Part shown: piece by piece, positions 45,802 to 53,495 of the stretch
Layout of the letters: every line of letters starts with the position of its first letter
How positions within the stretch are numbered: the stretch's first letter is position 1
Assembly: GCA_023436205.1 (NCBI GenBank)
Contig: JAEZKC010000035.1
Coordinates: forward strand, 79,681 to 143,680
DNA: 64,000 nucleotides
Direction: 5' to 3'
From: Fibrobacterota bacterium
GTDB taxonomy: Bacteria > Fibrobacterota > Chitinivibrionia > Chitinivibrionales > Chitinispirillaceae
Translations under genes and position numbers: made by a program
Notes under the pieces: generated by a model
Database searches by the model: none
The model's input: only the letters and a program-made list of their open reading frames with translations
Told to the model about the DNA's origin: nothing

Positions 45802-46752
45802 TCAATCACTTACCTCCATATACATCTGTATTCCTTGGCCAATCGTGCGCTGAGTCGGGAGCATACGTCCTAATAGATTTAAGCATTCTGCATTCTGATG
45901 CAAGCTAGTCCTCCTCCCAATCATTATCATTTTTCCTTTTTTAAGGTTTGGCCCGTTGCGGACCAAGCTACTAGTTGCTGATGCACTGTTTTCATATTCG
46001 AAAAGTGTGCGTCGGGAAAGAATGAATGCTGAACCGTTCCAATCAGAGTAAAGCTCCATTGTTACTTGGCCACCAGTATAGATCCATTCTGTTTTGCTCA
46101 TTGCTTTCCATCCTGAATCAACGCTGGAGAATCCATACGAGATAGAGTCATGGCCTGCGCTGTTCAAAACAGTACTGTCCTTAGACCAGTAGTCTCCGAT
46201 TGAGTTATAGCCAATCTTAGTTTTAGAACCAAGTGCATAAGTATAGACATTGTAGTACTTCGTAGTACCCAAAGAATCAATCTCGTAGATGGTATCCGCT
46301 ATAATTCTCCCCTGATTGTCATAAGTAAGAATGGCATGTGAGGATAATGTATTTCCATCAATGTTAAAGACTGCGGAAACAGAGGAGAGGAGACCTGAAG
46401 AAGTGTAAGTGTATTTTGTACATATTGTCACTTTGTCACTTGATTCCTCCGGATTCCACGATCTGAAATGGATTGAATCCAGAGAGGAACCGGAATAGAA
46501 AAAATTGGTTCTTGAGTATGTAGCCCAGGAAACAGCGGAAATGTTTTCCTCATTGAGCTCTATTAAACGTTTTTGCTCATCATAAGAGCAGTTGGAGCGG
46601 GTCTCGTCAATCCAGGATTGATTTTCCATCCTCTGAACTGCACTGCGGGTATATTGGATTTTGGTAAAGTTATAGTTGAAATTAATCCGGGCAGATGAAC
46701 TGCTGATTACCAGAACTAAAACAGCAAATGAATATGCGTAAATTGTCTTCAT
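45802..46752 (-). CDS. secreted YD-repeat-like protein with truncated sorting-type C-terminus
   Basis: 316 residues; AAAGGAG before the ATG. Signal peptide about 21 residues. The body repeats the YD/RHS-like pattern L-x-Y-D-x-Q-G-R-I (for example AILTYDNQGRIIADTIYEID, CSYDEQKRLIELNEEN), likely extracellular. The last 35 residues (LNLLGRMLP...QGIQMYMEV) recall the type IX C-terminal domain but stop early. No neighbour suggests a function. The protein is not recognised further. Confidence 0.6.
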   Translation of the reverse strand: MKTIYAYSFAVLVLVISSSSARINFNYNFTKIQYTRSAVQRMENQSWIDETRSNCSYDEQKRLIELNEENISAVSWATYSRTNFFYSGSSLDSIHFRSWNPEESSDKVTICTKYTYTSSGLLSSVSAVFNIDGNTLSSHAILTYDNQGRIIADTIYEIDSLGTTKYYNVYTYALGSKTKIGYNSIGDYWSKDSTVLNSAGHDSISYGFSSVDSGWKAMSKTEWIYTGGQVTMELYSDWNGSAFILSRRTLFEYENSASATSSLVRNGPNLKKGKMIMIGRRTSLHQNAECLNLLGRMLPTQRTIGQGIQMYMEVSD

Positions 46753-46836
46753 GAGATCTCCTTTGGGTGAATATGTGATTGTAATTTACATATCTTTATA
46801 TGTCAATAGCTGTGTTATTGAACCTCTACTTAGCGT

Positions 46837-46960
46837 GTTAACGGCGAAGACGCCTCCTAAAGCACTAACTCCCTTCCCCGCACCGATGCATTAATTATAA
46901 ATAGGCATCAGAGTTTATCAATCACGAATTTCGAAGAAGAATATCGCACGCCAAGCCGAT
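46837..46960. repeat. dispersed repeat family B, copy 1
   Basis: Starts GTTAACGGCGAAGACGCCTC and contains a second conserved block TAAATAGGCATCAGAGT followed by TATC-ATCACGA. The same blocks in the same order occur at 49461-49580 and 51601-51700. The 466-bp gap here holds only this and the family A element. Confidence 0.6.
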
Positions 46961-47010
46961 AAGAACGCAAAAAAAGATGTGGAGGCGGTTGTGTATCCGC
47001 AAGGATTCCT

Positions 47011-47115
47011 AAGCGCTGAAGGTGCGGGATATTAAAGCCCGGGGTGGAGCCGTCTTCGGCGCAGCCCCGGGTGAGGGAACGTCACGGTTTTGAGCTCTGA
47101 AGGAGCGGCATGTTC
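47011..47115. repeat. dispersed repeat family A, copy 1 (105 bp)
   Basis: Opens AAGCGCTGAAGGTGCGG, has a GC-rich hairpin of CCCGGGG / CCCCGGG arms around 47038-47071, and closes with TGAGCTCTGAAGGAGCGGC. A second copy of identical length is at 51913-52017 and agrees over most positions. The two flanks are themselves similar (GCTGAAGG-GCGG / CTCTGAAGGAGCGG). Confidence 0.75.
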
Positions 47116-47218
47116 CTATTCCCATGAGGATGATTGTGCCGGTGTAAAGCAAAATGCACCGACCCGCTTACGAGTTCTGGTGCAGTTCCGCTCGTCTCTC
47201 CGCTGAAGCGTGAGCTCC

Positions 47219-48154
47219 TTACCGTAGCGTCTTCAAATATTTGTAATAATCATTTTCTGTCGACAAAATAAGCCAGCTCTTGTCATCGACAGTTTCCTTA
47301 TACCCCTCGAGGGTCTTGAGAAACGAGTAAAATTCTGCATCTTTGGAAAAAGCCTGAGCATAGATGCGGGCAGCTTCGGCATCCGCGGCACCCATGATCT
47401 CCTGAGACTTTTTATAGGCTTCAGATGTCAACCGTTTCAGCTCCTTTTCCTTCTGCCCATTGATCTCGGCACTGGTCCCCTGACCCTGCGAACGGTACTC
47501 CTCTGCAATACGGCGGCGCTCGGAAATCATTCTTTCGTAAACCTTCTGCTGTACTCTTTCACTGTAGTTGACCCTTTTCAGTCGTATATCAACTATCTCG
47601 ATTCCATAATCCAGAGCCAGAGCAGATGCTTTCTGCAGAATGATCTGAACAATTTTCTCCCGGCCCTGTTCGACCTTTTGTAAGGCACTTTCATCAATGA
47701 TACCGCTTGTTACATCTTCCAGACGCAACACTCTGTTGGATGTGCGGACAATCTCGATTAAATTGTTGTTGGCAACGGCGTTTCGTGTTTCGCCGTCAAT
47801 CAGATCATCCAGGCGAGTCTGAGCACCCTGTTCATCACGCACCGTTTGAAAGAAAAGGAGAGGATCCTTTATTCTCCATCTGGCATACATATCCACCCAG
47901 ATATACTTCTTGTCCCTTGTAGGAATCTGGTTGACATCTCCATCCCATTCAAGCCAGCGCTTGTCGAAAATGTGTGCTTTCTGAATAACGGGGAGTTTGA
48001 AGTTGAGTCCAGGCTTGCTTTCCGCACCTCCTACTGGCTTTCCAAACTGGGTAATAATCGCCTGGTTAGTTTCGTCGATGATATATCCGGAATTGATGAG
48101 AACGACAATTAGAAGAGCCATGACTATGGCGATAAGATTTGAGGTTGTTTTCAT
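47219..48154 (-). CDS. hflC: HflC, SPFH-domain membrane protein
   Basis: 311 residues. One N-terminal membrane helix (IAIVMALLIVVLINSGYII), then the SPFH/band 7 domain (TNQAIITQFGKPVG, GLNFKLPVIQKAHIFDKR, YARWRIKDPLLFFQTV) and a coiled-coil region (QKVYERMISERRRIAEEYRSQGQG). With HflK it forms the periplasm-facing complex that restrains the FtsH protease. Its start overlaps the hflK stop by 4 bases, so the two are coupled. No ftsH gene is nearby. Confidence 0.92.
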   Translation of the reverse strand: MKTTSNLIAIVMALLIVVLINSGYIIDETNQAIITQFGKPVGGAESKPGLNFKLPVIQKAHIFDKRWLEWDGDVNQIPTRDKKYIWVDMYARWRIKDPLLFFQTVRDEQGAQTRLDDLIDGETRNAVANNNLIEIVRTSNRVLRLEDVTSGIIDESALQKVEQGREKIVQIILQKASALALDYGIEIVDIRLKRVNYSERVQQKVYERMISERRRIAEEYRSQGQGTSAEINGQKEKELKRLTSEAYKKSQEIMGAADAEAARIYAQAFSKDAEFYSFLKTLEGYKETVDDKSWLILSTENDYYKYLKTLR

Positions 48155-49185
48155 TTGTTGGATTCTCCCCCCTGAAGCTGCAGCAAGGGCAGTAAGCCTT
48201 TCTGTTTGTCATCAACAATTATTTTCTTCTGCGCTTTTTGAAGAATTTCCGTCATGGTTTCAAGGTACAAACGCCTTTTGGTCACATCTTTTGCCATACT
48301 ATATTCTTTGTAGAGCAGTTCGAAACGTTCTGCATCCCCTTTAGCGCGGTTTATCCGGTCAACGGCATATCCTTCGGCAATGCGGATTGCACTTTCCGCT
48401 TCTCCTCTGGCGCGGGGAATGAACTGATTGTAATCCGCTTTTGCTTCGTTTATCATGCGGTCTTTTTCCTGTTCGGCCTGGTTTACCTCATTGTAGGAGG
48501 GTTTCACCGGATCGGGCGGGTTTACATCCTGTAAAACAACGAGCTTGATACTTATGCCGGTCCCGTATTGATCGCACAATTGCTGAAGTCTGGTCTTCGC
48601 TTCAACACCGATCTCCTCCCGGCCAATCGTGAGTACTTCAGAGACGCTGCGGTCTCCCACGATTTCGCGCATGACAGCCTCGCAAATATTCCGTAATGTG
48701 GACTGGACATCTCTGACCCCAAAGAGGTACTTGACCGGATCCTCAACTCTGTACTGCACTGTCCACTCTACAACAGCGCAGTTGAGATCTCCCGTGAGCA
48801 TCAGTGATTCCGCTGCAATATTCTCAGCTGTCTTGTATTCACTTCGTATACCGGTCTTTGAAGTTCGATAGCCGAACTCCTCCTTGAGTTGCCGCTGTAC
48901 CGGTACCTTTTTCAATGTTTCAACGAAAGGGATTTTGAAATTCAATCCGGGTGTGGATGTGCGCACATATCGCCCGAACCTTAGAACCACTCCGACCTCT
49001 TCGGGATCGACTGTGTAGACTCCCAAAACCAGGGTGAAAACAGCAGCAAGTCCCGCTAGTGCTGCCAGAATGTGACTTTTACGAATCGGGGGAACCCTGA
49101 TCTTTCCCGATTGGCTGTTGGCATAGTGCATTGTATCCCCGTTCTTGAGGTTCTGGTTGATAAAATCTGAAAATTGCATACACAC
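48151..49185 (-). CDS. hflK: HflK, SPFH-domain membrane protein
   Basis: 344 residues from a GTG at 49185 with AAGGA 5 bases upstream; an ATG six bases later is equally possible. The helix HILAALAGLAAVFTLVLGV is followed by the SPFH domain (VGVVLRFGRYV, PGLNFKIPFVE, VEWTVQYRVEDPVKYLF) and an Ala/Glu coiled coil. It pairs with HflC to regulate FtsH and membrane protein quality control. Transcribed with hflC. Confidence 0.92.
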   Translation of the reverse strand: MCMQFSDFINQNLKNGDTMHYANSQSGKIRVPPIRKSHILAALAGLAAVFTLVLGVYTVDPEEVGVVLRFGRYVRTSTPGLNFKIPFVETLKKVPVQRQLKEEFGYRTSKTGIRSEYKTAENIAAESLMLTGDLNCAVVEWTVQYRVEDPVKYLFGVRDVQSTLRNICEAVMREIVGDRSVSEVLTIGREEIGVEAKTRLQQLCDQYGTGISIKLVVLQDVNPPDPVKPSYNEVNQAEQEKDRMINEAKADYNQFIPRARGEAESAIRIAEGYAVDRINRAKGDAERFELLYKEYSMAKDVTKRRLYLETMTEILQKAQKKIIVDDKQKGLLPLLQLQGGESNK

Positions 49186-49391
49186 TCTTATCCTTTGTGT
49201 CGGTCAGAAGATCCACTTGTTGCAGTGCAGTCGTGAATGTTTTACAAGCAGATAGCAGAGCCTTTACACGTGTTGTTCCTGCAGGGTCGTTTTACTGAGG
49301 TGCAGAAAAGTTTCCAGGGAAAACAGTAGAGAAGCTACGATCATAAAGATACATAATGGGGAGAGATAATCCCAGGTTTGGTGCCCCCTTT

Positions 49392-49427
49392 ACCCGTCAG
49401 GAGCAGTCTTTATTAAAGGGTGAGCTC
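49392..49427. repeat. AGCTC-type hairpin repeat, copy 2
   Basis: ACCC...GGGTGAGCTC with GAGCAGTCTT in the loop; shares the core with the copies at 43.6, 51.5 and 51.8 kb, but the stem is short (4 bp). Confidence 0.45.
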
Positions 49428-49460
49428 TTCTTCTCCGGTCCGCCATGATGCTCTTTTTTA

Positions 49461-49580
49461 AAGCCAAGACGCCTCACAGGTCACCAGTCATTTGTCCCGC
49501 ACTGGAACTGGAATCTTAAACAGACATCAGAGTTTATCGTCCACGATTTTCAAAGATGGTGTTGCGCGCCGACATTGGTA
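49461..49580. repeat. dispersed repeat family B, copy 2
   Basis: AAGACGCCTC, CAGGTCACCAG, then CAGACATCAGAGTTTATC and ACGATTTTC in the same order as copies 1 and 3. It runs up to the antiporter gene's stop codon. I see nothing else in this gap (49186-49580). Confidence 0.6.
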
Positions 49581-51314
49581 CTATTTTGTATTCGCGGATT
49601 TAACCTTGATGTCCGTGAAAATATTCTCCACTGTTTTTCTGAGGCACAGCGAATCCTGCTGCTTCAGCAGTTCATCCCTGAGTTCTGGGGCGGAAAGCGC
49701 TTTTGCCAAGGAAGCATAGAGTTGAATCTGTACATCACTGTCATCAAGGGGTGTAAGTATAAGAAAGATGAGCTGGGCCGGTTTTCCGTCTATAGAATTC
49801 CATTCGATTCCCGAAACTTGTCTGCCGAATACAACCGTCGGTTGGCTGAGTTGAATAAGTCTAGCATGAGGGACAGCCACGCCATTTTCCAGCGCTGTAC
49901 TCATCTGCTGCTCCCGAGTCATAACTGCCGTATACAGTTGTTCATATTCCAAACCTTTCAGGGTCGCAGCTGCACTGCAGAGTTTTTCAATCGCAGCGGG
50001 ACGGTTTTCCGAATCAAGTTCAGTGATGATCGCCCTGCCTGGAATGCGGAGTGTCACCTTTCTTGTTTGTCTTCGTTTCAGTACAAACGATAGCCAGGGG
50101 CCCAAAGTTATTGAGGAAATGATTGCACCTGCAATTATGGCCACATACACGGTATGGGTGATCAACCCCAGCTCTACTGCTAATGTGCTGATTACTATGT
50201 GCATCTCCCCGCCCGGGGTGTGCAGCACTGCAATGGTCGAACGGTTTGCTTTTGCAGTGCGGGCGAATATTGACCCGATATAGGCGGCCACAAAGCGGGC
50301 ACCCGTTCCTATGATGGTGATGAACAGCACTAGAAAAAGATCAAAACTCGCCAGAATGTCAAATTTCAAGCCGATATTGGCAAAGAATATGGGGACAAAT
50401 ACCGCATGCACGATCTGTGTAATGGTGCTGCGGGTGCGTTCGGAAAGGTCCCGCGCCTCTCCGGCGATCATCCCTGCTATGAAAAAACCAAACAGGGCAT
50501 GGATGCCGATTTTCTGGGTTATGGCCCCGAAAAGAAGCCCCACCAGTGCCACAACTGTCAAGGCGTATCCTGAGTTTTCCTCACCTTTTCCCTTTACCCC
50601 GGTGATAGCTGCATCTAGCACGCGCTTTCCGATCGTGAGCGCCAGGGCAGTAAAGCCGACCGTGAAGCCTGCAATGGAAACTGCGTAGAGGGGGTCGAAA
50701 CGGTTCTGGGCGAAAAGCCCCAGGATAATGGTGAATATGATCCAGCCGATTATATCATTTATGGAAAGGCAGGATATCACCAGAAAACCCATGTCTGTTT
50801 TCATCAGATTCATATCTCTCATTGCCCGAATGGCAATGGGCATGGCACTGATGGTCATGATGGTGCCAAGGAAAAACGTAAAGAGCAGACGATTATTTTC
50901 GTCAACCATGTATCTGGATGGAAGAAAGTAGATGAGGGTGCCGGTAATCAGGATGGGCAGCACGATATCCGCTGCCGATATCCTTATTGCCTGCGCTTTC
51001 TGTTTCCAGATGCTTGAAAAGTTCACCTCAAGCCCCGTTGCCAGCAGAAGGAAGAGAATCCCGGTCCAGGCTATAGTCTCGATCATGTTCTGCTGGATGA
51101 CATCGGGAGGGAAGAGGGCATTCTGCAGACCGGGGGCGAATCTTCCCAGGATGGTTGGGCCCAGAAGTATTCCCACCAGGATATCGGCTGTTACGGTAGG
51201 CTGTTTTATTCTGATGAACAATGCGCCAAGGAGCTTGGCTGATCCAAGCAGTATGAAAAACTGAACCAGAAACAGTAGTATATGACGTTCATCCAGAAAG
51301 TGAACTGATTGCAT
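49581..51314 (-). CDS. CPA2-type cation/proton antiporter fused to a PTS EIIA-like domain
   Basis: 577 residues. Residues 1-400 hold 11-13 hydrophobic segments of the KefB/CPA2 antiporter type. From about residue 425 a PTS EIIA (fructose/nitrogen type) domain follows, with His483 in ENGVAVPHARL at the place of the phosphorylated histidine, and LIFLILTPLDDSDVQIQLYASLAK later. The fusion suggests that phosphorylation by the PTS chain sets K+ or Na+/H+ exchange. GAGG precedes the ATG. Enzyme I is encoded at 31.5-33.3 kb in this window, but no HPr is seen. Confidence 0.85.
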   Translation of the reverse strand: MQSVHFLDERHILLFLVQFFILLGSAKLLGALFIRIKQPTVTADILVGILLGPTILGRFAPGLQNALFPPDVIQQNMIETIAWTGILFLLLATGLEVNFSSIWKQKAQAIRISAADIVLPILITGTLIYFLPSRYMVDENNRLLFTFFLGTIMTISAMPIAIRAMRDMNLMKTDMGFLVISCLSINDIIGWIIFTIILGLFAQNRFDPLYAVSIAGFTVGFTALALTIGKRVLDAAITGVKGKGEENSGYALTVVALVGLLFGAITQKIGIHALFGFFIAGMIAGEARDLSERTRSTITQIVHAVFVPIFFANIGLKFDILASFDLFLVLFITIIGTGARFVAAYIGSIFARTAKANRSTIAVLHTPGGEMHIVISTLAVELGLITHTVYVAIIAGAIISSITLGPWLSFVLKRRQTRKVTLRIPGRAIITELDSENRPAAIEKLCSAAATLKGLEYEQLYTAVMTREQQMSTALENGVAVPHARLIQLSQPTVVFGRQVSGIEWNSIDGKPAQLIFLILTPLDDSDVQIQLYASLAKALSAPELRDELLKQQDSLCLRKTVENIFTDIKVKSANTK

Positions 51315-51491
51315 AAGGCCTCATTAACAGTGTAAACTCAATCTTTCAGCAACATAGGCTGCATACTATTGTATTAATATGGCTCAGTGTAAATCCTGAG
51401 CTTCTTAAATATGCACTTTGTTGATGCAGCTTGCAAGCTTAGAAATGTACTATGCATCCCTTGAAAGAAAGCTCCGTAGGATGACCAGTCC

Positions 51492-51528
51492 AGCTCAGCA
51501 TGAAGTAGTCTTCGGTCGAAGGGGAGCT
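51492..51528. repeat. AGCTC-type hairpin repeat, copy 3
   Basis: AGCTC...GAGCT arms with TAGTCTTCGGTCGAAGGGG inside; the loop shares GTCTTCGGTCG-AAGG with copy 4. Confidence 0.5.
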
Positions 51529-51600
51529 CTTTTTCCAACTTTCTATCTTCACTATTCCTCGCATATTGGCTCTCTAGAATTAGGCCGATCAGTATCCTTT

Positions 51601-51700
51601 GTTAACGGCGAAGACGCCTCTCAGGTCACCAGCCTTCTCGCCTCGCACTGCAATACTAGTTGTAAATAGGCATCAGAGTCTATCGATCACGATTTCCGGA
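51601..51700. repeat. dispersed repeat family B, copy 3
   Basis: GTTAACGGCGAAGACGCCTC is identical to copy 1 over 20 bases. CAGGTCACCAG matches copy 2, and TAAATAGGCATCAGAGT matches copy 1. Confidence 0.65.
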
Positions 51701-51820
51701 TAGGATTGATGATGCAAAACCGCAAAGAGCGCAAATTTTCGGAACATGAAAGCGTAGATTGACTGTCCCATTTCCAGTGTAAAGCTAATGTACTATTTAA
51801 TTACTGCTGCCCCCGTTCCG

Positions 51821-51856
51821 CTCACCCAGAGCAGTCTTCGGTCGGAAGGGTGAGCT
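51821..51856. repeat. AGCTC-type hairpin repeat, copy 4
   Basis: Perfect 8-bp arms GCTCACCC / GGGTGAGC around CAGTCTTCGGTCGGAA. It is the best-formed member of the four. Confidence 0.65.
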
Positions 51857-51912
51857 CTTAGCCCTCTTCGGAGAGAATTCTCGCATATAGGAATGACACC
51901 GTGTTTCTTCCC

Positions 51913-52017
51913 AAGCGCTGAAAGTGCGGCATGTGACAGCCCGGGGTGGAGTCGCTTCCGGCGAAGCCCCGGGTTGTGGTGGAATCTGGTTTTGAGCTCT
52001 GAAGGAGCGGCTTGTTC
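51913..52017. repeat. dispersed repeat family A, copy 2 (105 bp)
   Basis: Same length, hairpin and flanks as the copy at 47011-47115. The 1.1-kb stretch between the antiporter and the WYL gene (51315-52436) holds four repeat elements, the palindrome below and no gene I can support. Confidence 0.75.
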
Positions 52018-52304
52018 TTCACTTTTTGTCCCAAAACTAAACAACACTCGATACTAATCCGTTAACTATAGATTAGCGATACCTTGACTTAGACCTGTAA
52101 AATCGGAAAATTCCTGCCATATCCCTATTCCCTGCCAAGCACATTGGTACCAAACGGAATGAGTATACTGGTAAGAATAGAAGAATTTCAGTGTTGGGTA
52201 TATTTTTTTCTCGCCTCTGCACATACCCGATCTCCGTTCCAGTGTTGAAACATCTGGGAGTTGTATATCTTCTAAAATGTTGATTTGAAACAGAATTCCA
52301 CTAC

Positions 52305-52322
52305 CGTGTATTGCAATACACG
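52305..52322. promoter_or_regulatory. perfect 18-bp palindrome, candidate operator of the WYL regulator
   Basis: CGTGTATTGCAATACACG is its own reverse complement over all 18 bases. It sits just upstream of a promoter-like -35/-10 pair and 115 bases before the WYL-domain gene. No copy occurs before cas3 or in the leader, so autoregulation of the WYL gene is the simplest reading. Confidence 0.6.
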
Positions 52323-52339
52323 AAATCTTTCCCCTGCCC

Positions 52340-52369
52340 TTTACTTTTCCCCCTCCCTGCTTTTATACT
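52340..52369 (+). promoter_or_regulatory. candidate promoter of the WYL regulator gene
   Basis: TTTACT at 52340-52345 and TATACT at 52364-52369 with an 18-base spacer. The palindrome ends 17 bases upstream. Confidence 0.35.
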
Positions 52370-52436
52370 AAATATCCGGGGCCGTTTTACTGCTGGTTAA
52401 CCTGCGGCTCCTTTCTCACTTTCAGGCAGGTTCTCT

Positions 52437-53408
52437 ATGGCGCAGGATCAAAAAGCACTCGAACTTTTAAATCTCCTCTCTTCCAGCAAGTACCGCGTTC
52501 CCCAAGACAAAATTCGCGAAAAAATCGGCTGCTCCCGATCCACCTTTTTCAGGATCAAATCTGAAGCAGAATCGCTCTTAGGCGTGAAAATCCTCTTAGA
52601 CAAAAAATACGGCGGCTATTTTCTGGAGAAGCCGGACGGTTCGGTAGAATCACCCCGACAGTACTTCAGTATGGCTGAAATCGAGTCACTGGTGATGATC
52701 GAGCATGCCCTCACTGGACTCCAGGGAGGCAGCTTTTCTGAACTCCTTGGGCCCATTCGCGACCGCTTTCTCCCTCTGCTCAAGTCCCGTCGCATACCAA
52801 TTGATTCTCTTCGTGACCGTTTCAAAATTCTCTCGGTATTCAGTCGGAAGGTGGAGGATGCCATATTCAGGACTGCCTTTGAGGGGCTGGTGCGCAAGCG
52901 GCGCCTCCAGATCGAGTATCGCGCCCTTGGGTCCCAGGAGTGCCACTCTCGCGTGGTATCCCCTCAGAATCTGCTGCGCTACCGTGACAACTGGTACCTT
53001 GACGCCTTCTGCCACGAACGGCAGAGCTTGCGCTGCTTTGCCCTAAGCCGTGTTGCAGGCGCCCGCCTTCTAAAAGAGAAAATTCAGACTGTCACGCCGG
53101 AAACTCTCGAAAAGCACTATGCTGAAGCTTTCGGGATCTTTACCGGCCCGGCCACCCGCACCGCCAGGATCCGCTTTACCGGTGTGGCGGCAATCGAGGT
53201 CCCTCACGAGACCTGGCACCCCGCTCAGACAGGTGAAACACTCGATGATGGCTCCTATGTACTCTCCTTTCCCTACGGAAACGATACCGAACTTGTTATG
53301 GATGTCCTGAAATGGGGAAAAGACGCCGAAGTACTGGAACCTGCGGAATTGAGGGAGAAAGTGGGGATGGTGCTGAGGGAGGCGGCGAGGAAATATGAGG
53401 GAAAATGA
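52437..53408 (+). CDS. WYL-domain transcriptional regulator next to the CRISPR-Cas locus
   Basis: 323 residues. The N-terminal winged helix-turn-helix (about residues 8-45, VPQDKIREKIGCSRSTFFRIKSE) binds DNA. The WYL domain spans about 140-205 (RRLQIEYRALGSQE...SPQNLLRYRDNWYLDAFCHERQ), and a WCX domain follows (TARIRFTGVAAIEVPHETW...). Family members such as those controlling BREX, CBASS and CRISPR-Cas sense nucleic-acid or nucleotide ligands and often repress defence genes. It lies 87 bp before cas3 on the same strand, so it may be cotranscribed or act on the cas promoter. Confidence 0.85.
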   Translation: MAQDQKALELLNLLSSSKYRVPQDKIREKIGCSRSTFFRIKSEAESLLGVKILLDKKYGGYFLEKPDGSVESPRQYFSMAEIESLVMIEHALTGLQGGSFSELLGPIRDRFLPLLKSRRIPIDSLRDRFKILSVFSRKVEDAIFRTAFEGLVRKRRLQIEYRALGSQECHSRVVSPQNLLRYRDNWYLDAFCHERQSLRCFALSRVAGARLLKEKIQTVTPETLEKHYAEAFGIFTGPATRTARIRFTGVAAIEVPHETWHPAQTGETLDDGSYVLSFPYGNDTELVMDVLKWGKDAEVLEPAELREKVGMVLREAARKYEGK

Positions 53409-53495
53409 AAAAAAATCGGGAGAGTCTCAAGGTATAGGACTGAGGGGGAGTAGATTAGGGGAAAGGATAGTGAATTCTCATAAGAATGGATCTGT

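Noticed and set aside
51418..51669. Plus-strand open frame of 83 codons in the repeat region
   Set aside because: Spans hairpin copy 3 and repeat B copy 3; no ribosome site. Repeat-derived.
51793..52047. Minus-strand open frame of 84 codons
   Set aside because: It consists almost entirely of repeat family A and hairpin copy 4. No ribosome site or domain.
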